Below, one piece after another: positions 9,701-17,923 of a stretch of 64,000 nucleotides of DNA; the first letter of the stretch is position 1; each line of letters begins with the position of its first letter. A model generated the notes under the pieces. That model ran no database searches, was not told where the DNA came from, and saw only the letters and a program-made list of their open reading frames with translations. Made by a program: the position numbers and the translations under genes. The stretch comes from JALYGY01 sp963800975 (GTDB lineage Bacteria; Actinomycetota; Rubrobacteria; Rubrobacterales; Rubrobacteraceae): the NCBI GenBank assembly GCA_963800975.1, contig CAWDDB010000008.1:62001-126000 (forward strand), given 5' to 3'.

Positions 9701-9953
9701 GATAGGCGAGCTCGGCGGGGACGTGCTTGCCATGATAGAGAGCGGCGGGGTGGACCTGATCCTGAACACCCCCTGGGGACGCGGGGCGCGCACGGACGGG
9801 TACCTGATCCGGCGCAAGGCCCTCATGCACGGCGTCCCTTGCATCACGACGCTTGCGGCAGCGGCCGCGGCTGTCCAGGGTATCGAGGCCAAGATCCGGG
9901 GCGGAGCCCGGCGTGTCAACTCGCTTCAGGGACTCTACGCGGCCCAGACATGA
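6789..9953 (+). CDS. carB: Carbamoyl-phosphate synthase large subunit
   Basis: 1054 residues from TTG, the usual length. Two tandem ATP-grasp halves are visible: the first opens VLIIGSGPIVIGQAAEFDYSG, the second VVVLGSGPNRIGQGIEFDYA near residue 540. The C-terminal MGS-like allosteric domain ends the protein (residues ~920-1054). It makes carbamoyl phosphate from bicarbonate, ammonia and two ATP. The stop overlaps pyrK by 4 bases (ATGA). A 1013-codon open frame on the opposite strand is a composition shadow. Confidence 0.97.
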   Translation: MPRRDDISSVLIIGSGPIVIGQAAEFDYSGTQACHALREEGYRVILVNSNPATIMTDPEVADATYVEPLTAGVVEEIIRRERPEALLPTLGGQTALNLAVELHEASVLYDYGVELLGASVESIRKAEDRRLFREAMERIGLEVPASRTVRHLPEAEDLAAEIGFPLIIRPSFTLGGKGGATANDHRELKRAVIEGLDASPVSSVLVEKSIAGWKEFELEVMRDLADNVVVVCSIENVDPMGVHTGDSITVAPAQTLSDRQYQTLRTAAIRIIREIGVSTGGSNIQFAVNPEGEDVYVIEMNPRVSRSSALASKATGFPIAKIAAKLAVGYTLDEIPNDITRATPASFEPALDYVVTKIPRFAFEKFPGATPRLTTRMHSVGEVMAIGRTFTESLTKAMASLELDARDVQARLDEPNPYRVFAVFDALRAGMDVPEIYARTGMDPFFVASMARIVAAEGSVRGPLGAEQLRELKRTGLTDDAVAAASGTSTEVTRGIRQALGISPTYKSVDTCAGEFPAQTPYYYSTYETEDEVDRGDNASVVVLGSGPNRIGQGIEFDYACVHASYALSESGFDAVMVNSNPETVSTDYDTSTRLYFEPLSAEHVLEVIRREDPEGVILQFGGQSPLKLARELEGAGARILGTSPDAIDLAEDRSRFGQLLSELGIPHPRFGTASTPQEAREVARELGYPVVVRPSYVLGGRRMEIVYDTEDLDLYLRTSADTSAGHPTLIDRFMEDYVEVDVDAVCDGEDVYIGGIMEHVEEAGVHSGDSSCVTPPITIHRALLDKIEEYTRRLALAVGVFGLMNVQFVVRGEDVLVIECNPRASRTVPFISKATGVPLAKVATRVLLGEKLRDMRLQRSQNGHFSVKAPVFPFDRFADVDPLLGPEMRSTGEAMGIDRTFGGAFAKALTAAGQTLPTSGRVYVSVANRDKRAVVLIARAFADLGLEICGSEGTAEVLKNNGLPVTVVPKIGELGGDVLAMIESGGVDLILNTPWGRGARTDGYLIRRKALMHGVPCITTLAAAAAAVQGIEAKIRGGARRVNSLQGLYAAQT

Positions 9954-10681
9954 GGTTCCACGGCGTACAGGTCCGGGAGCGGCGGGAGATCGGCAGGTAC
10001 GTCGTGCTCCGTTACCGCTGGACCGGCCCGATCGAGCCTGGCCAGTTCGTTATGGCCCGGCCGGCCGGCTTCCCAATCACCTTCGATCCCTTCCTGGCGC
10101 GACCGTTCTCGGTCTACGACCACGACGGCGAGTGGGCAGACCTCCTGTTCGAGGTGCGCGGGCGCGGCACTGCGCTGCTCGACACGGCCGAGCACATCGA
10201 GGTAAGCGCGCCGCTAGGCCGCGGCTTTCGCCTGCATCCGCGTCCGCACAGGGCGGCGTTGCTCGGCGGGGGGGTGGGCATTGCGCCGCTGAAGATCCTG
10301 GGTCGGCGCTTGAGCGCGCTCGGCGTGCCGCACGACACGTTCGTGGGGTTCGCCGACGCCGCTACCGCCGGCGCCGCCGAAGACCTCGGCGCGGCCACCG
10401 TGGCTACTGTGGACGGCTCTGCGGGGACGCGCGGCACGGTTCTCGATGCGGTCCCCGACCTCGAAAGCTACGCTGCGGTCTACGCTTGCGGCCCCAACCC
10501 GATGCTCGCCGCGGTAAAGCGCGCGGCAGGCCGCGACCAGCTGTGCGAGCTATCGGTGGAGGAGCGGATGGGTTGCGGCAACGGCTCATGCAACGGCTGC
10601 GCGGTCCCCGTGCGCGGGGGCTGGTATGTGAGGTCGTGCGTGGAGGGACCGGTTTTCGACGCGGAGGTCCTGGCGTGGTAG
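9950..10681 (+). CDS. pyrK: Dihydroorotate dehydrogenase electron-transfer subunit
   Basis: 243 residues from ATG at 9950, overlapping the carB stop. It has a ferredoxin-reductase-like fold: FAD motif RPFSVYD, nucleotide-binding GGGVGIAPLK, and a C-terminal 2Fe-2S cluster motif MGCGNGSCNGCAVPV followed by a fourth cysteine in SCVEGPVFDAE. PyrK pairs with type 1B PyrD and passes electrons to NAD+, and the neighbouring pyrD is that type. It overlaps pyrD by 7 bases. Confidence 0.94.
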   Translation: MRFHGVQVRERREIGRYVVLRYRWTGPIEPGQFVMARPAGFPITFDPFLARPFSVYDHDGEWADLLFEVRGRGTALLDTAEHIEVSAPLGRGFRLHPRPHRAALLGGGVGIAPLKILGRRLSALGVPHDTFVGFADAATAGAAEDLGAATVATVDGSAGTRGTVLDAVPDLESYAAVYACGPNPMLAAVKRAAGRDQLCELSVEERMGCGNGSCNGCAVPVRGGWYVRSCVEGPVFDAEVLAW

Positions 10682-11574
10682 TCCACGAGAGGTCGACCGG
10701 ATCCAGGTTCGCGGTGGAGCTCTGCGGCATACCCCTCAAGACGCCCCTGATTCCCGCCTCCGGGACGCTCTCGAAGGAGGCGATCGGAGAACTCGAAGGG
10801 GTCTTCGGCGCGATGCTGCCGAAGACCACGACGCCGTCGCCGCGGGCAGGCAACCCCCCGCCGCGGGTCGCGGAGACCTACGCCGGCATGGTCAACTCGA
10901 TAGGCTTGCAGAATCCGGGCGTGGACAAGTTCCTCGAGGACCTCGACGCGTTCGAGACCGGGATCCCGCTTTTCGTTTCGGCCGCCGGGGATACGGTCGA
11001 GGAGTTCGGTACCCTGTGCGAGCGCCTCGGCGCCGACGACAGGACCTCCGCGATCGAGCTGAACCTCTCGTGCCCCAACGTGGAGTGCGGGGGGCTGACC
11101 TTCTGTGCGGGACCCGCCTCCGTCGAGGAGGTCGTTGCGGTATGCCGCCGGGCCACCACCAAGCCTATCTTCGCCAAGCTCACCTTCGAGGGGGTAGTCG
11201 AGAACGCGCTCGCGGCCGAGGCCGCTGGCGCCGACGCGGTGACCGTCATGAACACGATCCCCGCCCTCACGATCGACGCCAGCGAGCGGCGGGCGCTCGT
11301 CCGCGGCGGCCTCTCGGGGCCCGCCATAAAGCCCGTAGCTTTGCGGGCCGTCTACGACGTCTCAAGAGCCGTGGGTGTGCCCGTGCTGGGGAGCGGCGGC
11401 GTAGGTAGCGGGGTCGACGTCGCGGAGTTCATGCTCGCCGGTGCCACGGTCGTGCAGGTCGGGACCGCGAGCTTCGTCAGGGACCCGAGAGAGATACTCG
11501 GCGAGTTCGCCGCCTACCTGGAGAAGGTTGGGCTGAGGGCCGACCAGTTGAACGCCGCTTTGCAGGAAAATTAG
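10675..11574 (+). CDS. pyrD: Dihydroorotate dehydrogenase (NAD+), type 1B catalytic subunit
   Basis: 299 residues from GTG at 10675, inside the end of pyrK; the frame runs open upstream through pyrK, but the FMN barrel starts here (FAVELCGIPLKTPLIPASGTL). The catalytic cysteine is in LNLSCPNVECGG, as in class 1B enzymes, and the phosphate-binding end LGSGGVGSGVDVAEFMLAGATVVQVGTA is intact. It oxidises dihydroorotate to orotate. It is the last pyrimidine gene here; pyrE and pyrF, which convert orotate to UMP, do not follow. Confidence 0.95.
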   Translation: MVVHERSTGSRFAVELCGIPLKTPLIPASGTLSKEAIGELEGVFGAMLPKTTTPSPRAGNPPPRVAETYAGMVNSIGLQNPGVDKFLEDLDAFETGIPLFVSAAGDTVEEFGTLCERLGADDRTSAIELNLSCPNVECGGLTFCAGPASVEEVVAVCRRATTKPIFAKLTFEGVVENALAAEAAGADAVTVMNTIPALTIDASERRALVRGGLSGPAIKPVALRAVYDVSRAVGVPVLGSGGVGSGVDVAEFMLAGATVVQVGTASFVRDPREILGEFAAYLEKVGLRADQLNAALQEN

Positions 11575-11604
11575 GTGTCGGACGCGAGATATAGCGCTCG
11601 ATGA

Positions 11605-11610
11605 TATACT
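11605..11610 (+). promoter_or_regulatory. -10 element directly before mihF (leaderless start likely)
   Basis: TATACT lies 9 bases upstream of the mihF ATG, inside the short gap after pyrD. A transcript begun at the normal distance from this -10 would start at or within about 3 bases of the ATG. No Shine-Dalgarno sequence is visible and no convincing -35 is seen. Confidence 0.5.
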
Positions 11611-11619
11611 AGCCGGTCG

Positions 11620-11946
11620 ATGTTGAGGCGGGCACCAGAGAGGACGACGCAGGAGCGCCGCAGCGCGCTCGAGGAGGCCAACCGCGTGCGTTTCGCGCGG
11701 GCCGCCGCCAAACGCGAGCTAAAATCCGGGAAGCTGGGCATCTACGATCTGCTCATGGACCCGTCGGAGGAGCTCAAGGGCGCCAAGGTCGAGGAGATGC
11801 TCCTAGCCGTTCGGGGCATGGGGCGCATAAAGGTCACGCGCGTCATGCGCGAGGCCGGGGTCAGCCGCTCGAAGACCCTCGTCGGGCTCACCCACGGCCA
11901 GAGGGACCGGCTGATCAAGGCTCTGGGGTGCGAAGAGGAAGTCTGA
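11620..11946 (+). CDS. mihF: Actinobacterial integration host factor
   Basis: 108 residues from ATG. The C-terminal two thirds carry the mIHF/sIHF signature: EMLLAVRGMGRIKVTRVMREAGVSRSKTLVGLTHGQRDRLIKAL, a helix-two-turn-helix DNA-binding fold unrelated to E. coli IHF. The basic N-terminus (RRAPERTTQERRSALEEANRVRFARAAAKREL) also fits. The protein bends DNA and acts as a nucleoid-associated factor. The order mihF-gmk-rpoZ is the standard actinobacterial one. It overlaps gmk by 19 bases and is probably read from its own leaderless promoter as well as from pyr read-through. Confidence 0.92.
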   Translation: MLRRAPERTTQERRSALEEANRVRFARAAAKRELKSGKLGIYDLLMDPSEELKGAKVEEMLLAVRGMGRIKVTRVMREAGVSRSKTLVGLTHGQRDRLIKALGCEEEV

Positions 11947-12518
11947 TCGTCGTCTCCGGGCCCTCCGGAGCCGGCAAGGACACCCTTATAGGGGATGCCC
12001 TCGAAGCGATACCCGAGTTGTCCCTTATCGCGTCGGCCACGACGCGCAGGCCGCGGCCCGGGGAGGTAGAGGGCAAGGACCACGTATTCCTATCGCGCGC
12101 GGAGTTCGAGCGGTGGATCGAGGAGGAACAGCTGCTGGAGTGGGCCGAGTATTCTGGTAACCTCTATGGGACACCGCGCGAGAGCGTCGAGGATCTGCTG
12201 CAGAAGGGGCGCTCCGTTATCCTGAGGATCGAGTTGCAGGGCGCGCGGCAGATCAAGGAACGTCGCCCCGACGCGGCGATGGTCTTCGTCCGGGCGCCTT
12301 CGCTCGAGGAGACTCGCCGACGTCTGGAGAACCGGGCCACGGACAGCTCGGAGTCGGTCGAGAGCCGGATGGCGACCGCAATGCGGGAGGTCGCGGCGCG
12401 CGACGAGTTCGACCACGAGATAGTCAACGGAGACCGCGGGCAGGCCCGCCAGGAAATGATCACAACGCTAAAGAGAATCGTAGCAGGAGGAGACGCAGAT
12501 GCACGACCTGAAGATTGA
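11928..12518 (+). CDS. gmk: Guanylate kinase
   Basis: 196 residues from GTG at 11928 within the end of mihF. The P-loop VVSGPSGAGKDT, ATTRRPRPGEVEGKDHVFLS (GMP binding) and EYSGNLYGTP are diagnostic. It phosphorylates GMP to GDP. Sandwiched between mihF and rpoZ, it overlaps the latter by 20 bases, an arrangement that suggests tight translational coupling. Confidence 0.95.
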   Translation: MRRGSLIVVSGPSGAGKDTLIGDALEAIPELSLIASATTRRPRPGEVEGKDHVFLSRAEFERWIEEEQLLEWAEYSGNLYGTPRESVEDLLQKGRSVILRIELQGARQIKERRPDAAMVFVRAPSLEETRRRLENRATDSSESVESRMATAMREVAARDEFDHEIVNGDRGQARQEMITTLKRIVAGGDADARPED

Positions 12519-12840
12519 CGAACTGCTGGGCAAGGTCGATTCCAGGTACGGCCTGGTCGTGGCCAGCGCCAAGAGGGCGCGCCAGATCAACGAGTACACC
12601 GCGACCCTCGGGCTCAACGACGCCCTCGGCATCCCTGGTCCGCAGGTACACACCCGCTCCCAGCACCCCCTCAGCATCGCCATAGAGGAGCTGCGCGACG
12701 GTAAGCTCGAGGTCGATATCGGAGACCCTGATGAGGCCGGCGCCGCTGGCGGCGACGACTTCCTGAGCGCCACGCCGGGCGAGACCCTCGTCGCCGACGA
12801 GTCGGAAGAGGTGCCGACCGAAGACGAGGGCGCCGCCTAG
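12499..12840 (+). CDS. rpoZ: RNA polymerase omega subunit
   Basis: 113 residues from ATG. IDELLGKVDSRYGLVVASAKRARQINEY is the conserved omega core that clamps the beta' C-terminus. The second half (residues ~75-113) is an acidic low-complexity tail typical of high-GC Gram-positive omega proteins. A ribosome binding site (AGGAGGAGA) lies within the end of gmk. Confidence 0.93.
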   Translation: MHDLKIDELLGKVDSRYGLVVASAKRARQINEYTATLGLNDALGIPGPQVHTRSQHPLSIAIEELRDGKLEVDIGDPDEAGAAGGDDFLSATPGETLVADESEEVPTEDEGAA

Positions 12841-12852
12841 GCACTCGAGCCC

Positions 12853-13929
12853 TTGATCCTGCACCTGGTCGGCCCGGCCCCTGGCGCGCTGGAGGCGCCC
12901 GGGATAGCCCGGGAGGTGGCGGAAGCCGGCCATCCGGTGCAGGTGATGCTGGAACCACACGCTCGCGGCTTCGTCGGGCCCGCGGCGTTCGAGGGACGTC
13001 TCGTCGATGAGCCAACCGAGGCTCCCGAGGCCGCGATTTTCGCGCCCGCTACGGCGGGCACCATCGCCAGGCTTGCCCACGGCCTCGATGACGATTACGG
13101 AGCCCGTTTCGCCGTCGTAGTTCCCGACCTCGACGCCGGCACGGCCAACCATCCCGCCGTCGGCGAAAACCTGACGCTACTGCGTGAGCGCGGCTTTCTG
13201 GTGGTCGAAAGCCCCGATGGGACTATGGCGCCGGCCGGTGAGGTTGTCGCCGCCGTGGTCGGGGGTCTCGGGGGACCCATGGGCGGGCTGCATGTGGTGG
13301 TGACGGCGGGCGGCACGCACGAGCCGATCGACAGCGTGCGGTACATCGGAAACCGTTCGTCGGGGAAGATGGGACTCGCCATCGCGCACGAAGCGCTGCG
13401 GCTTGGCGCGCGGGTGACCGTGGTGGCCGCCAACGTCGCGAAGAGGGAGCCTGGCGCGCAGACCCACGACGTCGAGACGGTCGAGGAGTTGCGTTCTGAG
13501 GTCCTGGAGTTGGCGTCAGGGGCGGACGCCCTGGTTATGGCCGCGGCGGTCTCAGACTTCGCGCCGGCCTCGCCTGCGGGGGAGAAGATCCGGCGCGGAG
13601 AAGGTGGGCTGAGCCTCGAGCTGGTCCCGACCGCGGATATCCTCAAGGCGGTCAGGGAGAGGTATCCGGAAATGTTTGTGGTAGGATTCGCCGCGACGCA
13701 CGGCGACCCGGTCGCGGACGCCCGCGCCAAGCTCGAATCCAAGGGCGTTAACCTGGTGGTCGGCAACGATATCTCACGCGCCGGTCTCGGGTTCGGCAGC
13801 GACGAAAACGAGGTCCACATCGTGGGCCGAGCGGACGAGCGATTCGTCCCTCGCGCAACTAAACGGGAGATTGCGCGCGCTATTCTGGAAAGCTTGTTGA
13901 CGGAGATGGGCAAAGAGAGGCAGGGTTAG
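12853..13929 (+). CDS. coaBC: CoaBC-like protein: intact CoaB half, degenerate CoaC half
   Basis: 358 residues from TTG, about 40 shorter than usual. The C-terminal phosphopantothenoylcysteine synthetase half (from ~150) is well conserved: VTAGGTHEPIDSVRYIGNRSSGKMG and AAAVSDFAPASPAGEKIRR with the catalytic Lys. The N-terminal flavoprotein decarboxylase half keeps only its general fold (FAPATAGTIARLAHG). The HIxL segment with the active-site His is missing, PAMN reads VPDL, and the substrate-clamp Cys is absent. CoaB activity is expected; decarboxylase activity is doubtful. It lies between rpoZ and metK as usual in actinobacteria, and its stop abuts the metK ATG. Confidence 0.85.
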   Translation: MILHLVGPAPGALEAPGIAREVAEAGHPVQVMLEPHARGFVGPAAFEGRLVDEPTEAPEAAIFAPATAGTIARLAHGLDDDYGARFAVVVPDLDAGTANHPAVGENLTLLRERGFLVVESPDGTMAPAGEVVAAVVGGLGGPMGGLHVVVTAGGTHEPIDSVRYIGNRSSGKMGLAIAHEALRLGARVTVVAANVAKREPGAQTHDVETVEELRSEVLELASGADALVMAAAVSDFAPASPAGEKIRRGEGGLSLELVPTADILKAVRERYPEMFVVGFAATHGDPVADARAKLESKGVNLVVGNDISRAGLGFGSDENEVHIVGRADERFVPRATKREIARAILESLLTEMGKERQG

Positions 13930-15171
13930 ATGGCGGAGAAGACGGTCGGGTCCACCGCCTGGAGCGCGGCGGACGATCAGAAGCTGAGGACGTCGCACCT
14001 GTTCACCTCGGAGTCCGTCACCGAGGGGCACCCCGACAAGATAGCCGACCAGATCTCCGACGCCATCCTCGACGCCGCCCTCGCCGACGACCCCACCAGC
14101 AGGGTGGCCTGCGAGACGCTCGTGACCACGGGGCTGGTCGTCGTGGCGGGGGAGCTGACCACCGAGACCTACGTGGACATCCCCAACCTAGTGCGCGAGA
14201 AGATCGCCGAGATCGGCTACACGAGGGCGAAGTTCGGCTTCGACGCGGCCACCTGCGGGGTCGTGACCTCCATAGACCCCCAGTCGGCCGACATAGCCCA
14301 GGGCGTGGACAAGGCCCTGGAGGCGCGCGAGGCCCCAGGGGACGACCTCGAGGAGATAGGGGCGGGCGACCAGGGGATGATGTTCGGCTACGCCTGCTCG
14401 GAGACGCCCGAGCTGATGCCGCTGCCCATCACGCTGGCCCACGCCCTCACCCGCCGCCTCTCGGAGGTACGCAAGAGCGGGGAGCTGCCCTACCTCAGGC
14501 CCGACGGCAAGAGCCAGGTGACGGTGCGCTACGAGGGGGACAGGCCCGTGGGGGTGGAGAAGGTCCTCCTGAGCGCCCAGCACCGCGACGGGGCGGAGGA
14601 CCGGATAAGGGCCGACCTCATAGAGCGCGTGATCCGGCCCGCGATGCCCGAAGGGCTCTACGAGGAGCGCACGGCCGAGATCCTGGTGAACCCCACGGGG
14701 CGCTTCGTGGTCGGGGGCCCCCAGGGCGACACGGGCCTCACCGGCCGCAAGATCATAGTGGACACCTACGGGGGGGCGGCCCCGCACGGGGGCGGGGCGT
14801 TCTCCGGCAAGGACGCGACCAAGGTGGACCGCTCGGGTTCGTACGCCGCGAGGTGGGTGGCCAAGAACGTGGTGGAGGCGGGGCTGGCGAGGCGGTGCCT
14901 GATACAGGTGGCCTACGCCATCGGGGTGGCGAGCCCGGTGAGCGTGATGGTGGAGACCTTCGGGACGGCGGAGGTGGACCCCGCGGCCATAGGGGCCCTG
15001 ATCCGGGAGAACTTCGACCTCAGGCCCGGGGCGATCATCCGCGACCTGAGGCTGCGCGAGCCAATCTTCGCGCGCAGCGCCTCCTACGGGCACTTCGGCC
15101 GGCGCGAGCCCGGCTTCACGTGGGAGGAGACCGAGCGCTCAGCCGAGCTGCGCCGCGCCGCCGGCCTGTAG
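13930..15171 (+). CDS. metK: S-adenosylmethionine synthase
   Basis: 413 residues from ATG. SESVTEGHPDKIADQISDAILD, GAGDQGMMFGYA, GGPQGDTGLTGRKIIVDTYGG and GGGAFSGKDATKVDRS are the complete family signature for ATP and methionine binding. It makes S-adenosylmethionine, the methyl donor for the rRNA methyltransferase encoded further along (tlyA). The start follows the coaBC stop directly with no gap. Compared with CoaBC next to it, the sequence is unusually conserved. Confidence 0.97.
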   Translation: MAEKTVGSTAWSAADDQKLRTSHLFTSESVTEGHPDKIADQISDAILDAALADDPTSRVACETLVTTGLVVVAGELTTETYVDIPNLVREKIAEIGYTRAKFGFDAATCGVVTSIDPQSADIAQGVDKALEAREAPGDDLEEIGAGDQGMMFGYACSETPELMPLPITLAHALTRRLSEVRKSGELPYLRPDGKSQVTVRYEGDRPVGVEKVLLSAQHRDGAEDRIRADLIERVIRPAMPEGLYEERTAEILVNPTGRFVVGGPQGDTGLTGRKIIVDTYGGAAPHGGGAFSGKDATKVDRSGSYAARWVAKNVVEAGLARRCLIQVAYAIGVASPVSVMVETFGTAEVDPAAIGALIRENFDLRPGAIIRDLRLREPIFARSASYGHFGRREPGFTWEETERSAELRRAAGL

Positions 15172-17406
15172 GTGCCCCAACCGGTTGTGAGCCCGACATC
15201 TCGCGCGCCGGGCGCGGCGAGGGTCAGCCTCTTGATCCCCACGCACGCCATCCCGCCCCTGAGCTACGGGGTGCCTGAACGTTTTCGCCGGGCCGTGCGC
15301 GTCGGGACGGCTGTGGTCGTGCCGCTCTCCGGGCGCCTCCGGGTCGGGATCGTGGTCGCCACGGCGGCGGGGGATCCCGACGCCAGGGAGGACGTTAGGG
15401 ACGTCGCGGGCTGGCTCTCGCTCGCGCCGGAGCTGGTGGAGCTTTGCGAGTGGATCTCGGTCGCGGCGGCCGTGCCGCTGCCTGCCGCATTGCGCGCCGC
15501 GCTTCCGCCCGGGCTGGACACCGGCAGGTACCTAGTGTCCCGTCCCGACGTGGACTGGCGCTACGCGCGCGGTGAGTTGGTCACCCGCGCGCGCCTGAAA
15601 CGCGACCTGGGCTCCGAAGGATTGCGAAAGGCGGAGATGGAAGGGCGAATCGCGCTCTCGCCTGCCGTGCCGGAGCGGGCCACCGGGGAGTTGGCCATCG
15701 TCAGGAGAGCTGCCTCCCCGGACCTGAGCCGCGCTCCCCGCCAACGCAGGCTTATCGAGGTGCTCGAAGAGCACGGCGGCGAGCTCCCGACCTCCGCCTT
15801 GCTGGCCGAGGCCGACGCGGCGCGGAGCGCCCTGCGCGAGCTGGTCAGGCGGGGCGCCGTGACGCTCGAAGAGAGGCCGGAGCCGCTCCCGATATCGGCC
15901 GCCGAGGATGCCGTGGACGTGAACGACTTCGATCGCCAGGCGAGGCCAGCCGTCAAGCGCGGCGGCGCGTTTGTGTGGAGGGTGCCCACCTCTGAGGGAG
16001 CCGCGGCGGCGGCTGCCCTGGCCAGGGCTGCGGTAGAGAGGGGAGAGCAGGCGATCGTGCTGGCACCGGAGATCGACCGGGCCGAACGACTCGTCGAAGT
16101 GCTGCGCCGGGCGCTGCCCGCCGGTACGAAGGTGGCGCCCTACCACAGCCGTCTTGGGCGGACACGCGCGGCGCTGTACGAAGCGACGCGGGCAGGAGCC
16201 GTCGACGTAATCGTGGGCACCCGATCCGCGGCGCTGCTGCCGCTTGCGCGGGTAGGGATGATCTGCGTCGTCGACGAACCGAACGAGGGCCACAGGGCCG
16301 ATCCTGGCTTCGAGGGCTTCCCGATGCACGTGCGTGACGTCGCCTTCGCGCGAGCGCGGATCGAGGGGTCAGGGGCAATCTGCCTCTCGCCCTTCCCTTC
16401 GCTGAGGCTCTACGCGGGCGTGGGCCGACGCAGTGTACGTGAGCTTTCGGCTCGGACGCCGGCCCGCTGGCCGTCGATCCGGATAGTGGACACGCGCGGC
16501 TCGGGCGTTTCGTTGAGCGCCACCGCGCTCGACGCTTGTTTGGAGATCCTGGAGCCGGGGGGAAGTATCGGCGTCGTGGCGAACAGGCTCGGTTTTGCCA
16601 CGGCCGTCACCTGCAACGGCTGCGGTACCGTGCGCGCTTGCCCCGACTGCGAGCTCCCCCTTACGCTGAACGACCGGACCGGGCTACTTTTCTGCGGCCG
16701 CTGCGGCCACCGGGAGAGAATGGCGGACCGATGCCGGGTGTGCGGGTCCGACCGCGCCAGCCCTGTGGGGCTCGGCGTCGCCGGGGTGAGGGCGGAGCTC
16801 TCCGCTCGCCTGGGCGGGCCGATCGGGCTGCTCACCGCGAGCGAGAGCGAGGCTGTAAACGAGCCGGTGGTCGTCGGGACCTCGCGCTATATCCTCGCGA
16901 AGCGCTGGGACGCCGTCTTTCTTCCCGAGGTCGACTCCCTACTGTTTGGCTCGGGCACAACGGCACTGGAGCGCGCCTTCCGGCTCGTCTACGGGGCCGC
17001 GGAAGCCTCCGGCGAGTTGCTCGTCGTCCAGACACGACTTCCCCGCCACCACGCGCTTCGGGATGCGGCGCGCGGCGACTATCCCGCGTTCGCCGCAGCC
17101 GAGTTGCCCCGTCTGCGTGCCCTGGGCTACCCGCCGTTCTCGCACTTGGCTTCCGTGACTCTCGAGGGGCAGGGGCGGGCGGTCCGCGGTGCGGTAGAAT
17201 CGCGCCTGCGGCCTGCGCTGGAACCGGCCGTGGAGCTTTCCGGGCCGGTCCCGGTCGCGCCCGCAGGGGCGTCGCCGAGCTGGAGGGTTCTGCTCCGGTC
17301 CCCGGACCGCTCGGCCGTGGCCAGCGCCGCTACTAGGGCGGCCCGGCTGTTCGCGCAGAGGCGAGGACCGAAGGCGCGCGTTGTCGTGGATCCCGAGGAG
17401 GTGTAA
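15172..17406 (+). CDS. priA: PriA-like replication restart protein lacking helicase motifs
   Basis: 744 residues from GTG immediately after metK. The N-terminal DNA-binding region (LIPTHAIPPLSYGVPERFR), eight zinc-binding cysteines (CNGCG, CPDCE, CGRCG, CRVCG, residues ~478-535) and C-terminal domain (RALGYPPFSHLASVTLEG) identify PriA. The Walker A loop is gone (WRVPTSEGAAAAAALARA in its place) and the DEEH box reads VDEPNEGH. Actinobacterial PriA proteins are known to lack ATPase motifs, so this is a structural restart factor rather than a helicase. It precedes def by 5 bases. Confidence 0.9.
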   Translation: MPQPVVSPTSRAPGAARVSLLIPTHAIPPLSYGVPERFRRAVRVGTAVVVPLSGRLRVGIVVATAAGDPDAREDVRDVAGWLSLAPELVELCEWISVAAAVPLPAALRAALPPGLDTGRYLVSRPDVDWRYARGELVTRARLKRDLGSEGLRKAEMEGRIALSPAVPERATGELAIVRRAASPDLSRAPRQRRLIEVLEEHGGELPTSALLAEADAARSALRELVRRGAVTLEERPEPLPISAAEDAVDVNDFDRQARPAVKRGGAFVWRVPTSEGAAAAAALARAAVERGEQAIVLAPEIDRAERLVEVLRRALPAGTKVAPYHSRLGRTRAALYEATRAGAVDVIVGTRSAALLPLARVGMICVVDEPNEGHRADPGFEGFPMHVRDVAFARARIEGSGAICLSPFPSLRLYAGVGRRSVRELSARTPARWPSIRIVDTRGSGVSLSATALDACLEILEPGGSIGVVANRLGFATAVTCNGCGTVRACPDCELPLTLNDRTGLLFCGRCGHRERMADRCRVCGSDRASPVGLGVAGVRAELSARLGGPIGLLTASESEAVNEPVVVGTSRYILAKRWDAVFLPEVDSLLFGSGTTALERAFRLVYGAAEASGELLVVQTRLPRHHALRDAARGDYPAFAAAELPRLRALGYPPFSHLASVTLEGQGRAVRGAVESRLRPALEPAVELSGPVPVAPAGASPSWRVLLRSPDRSAVASAATRAARLFAQRRGPKARVVVDPEEV

Positions 17407-17411
17407 GAGAC

Positions 17412-17906
17412 ATGGCGCTCGAAGTCAGAACGTTCGGCGACCCGGTGCTCAAGACCCGAGCCACCCCCGTCGATGCATTCGACGATGTGCTTGCGCACCT
17501 GGCCGCGGAGATGCTTTCGACGATGCGGGAGCATGAGGGCGTGGGGCTGGCCGCCAACCAGGTCGGCCGACTGAAGCGGATCCTGGTCGTCGGCACCGAA
17601 GACGAGGAGTACGTGATCGTCAACCCATCACTCGAGGAGGTCTCCGAGACAAAGGAGACCGAGATGGAAGGGTGCCTTTCGATACCAGGAATCCAGGTCG
17701 AGGTCGAGAGGGCGACCGGTGTGACGGTCAGCGGCAAGGATGCCACGGGCGCCCCGCTGCGAATAGAGACCACCGGTCTGCTCGCACGTATCTTGCAACA
17801 CGAGATCGACCACCTCGACGGCGTGCTGATCCTGGACCGCACCGACCGCGCCTCCCGCAAGGCCGCGATGCGCGAGCTGCGTGAGCGTATGGTCGCCCAG
17901 AGCTAG
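17412..17906 (+). CDS. def: Peptide deformylase
   Basis: 164 residues from ATG with a ribosome binding site (GAGGAGGTG) inside the end of priA. The three metal/catalytic motifs are present: GVGLAANQVG (Asn replaces the common Pro), EGCLSIPG and HEIDHLDG. It removes the N-formyl group from nascent proteins and is paired with fmt, 17 bases downstream, which adds the formyl group to initiator tRNA. Confidence 0.95.
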   Translation: MALEVRTFGDPVLKTRATPVDAFDDVLAHLAAEMLSTMREHEGVGLAANQVGRLKRILVVGTEDEEYVIVNPSLEEVSETKETEMEGCLSIPGIQVEVERATGVTVSGKDATGAPLRIETTGLLARILQHEIDHLDGVLILDRTDRASRKAAMRELRERMVAQS

Positions 17907-17923
17907 CCCCCCTCCTGATCGCC

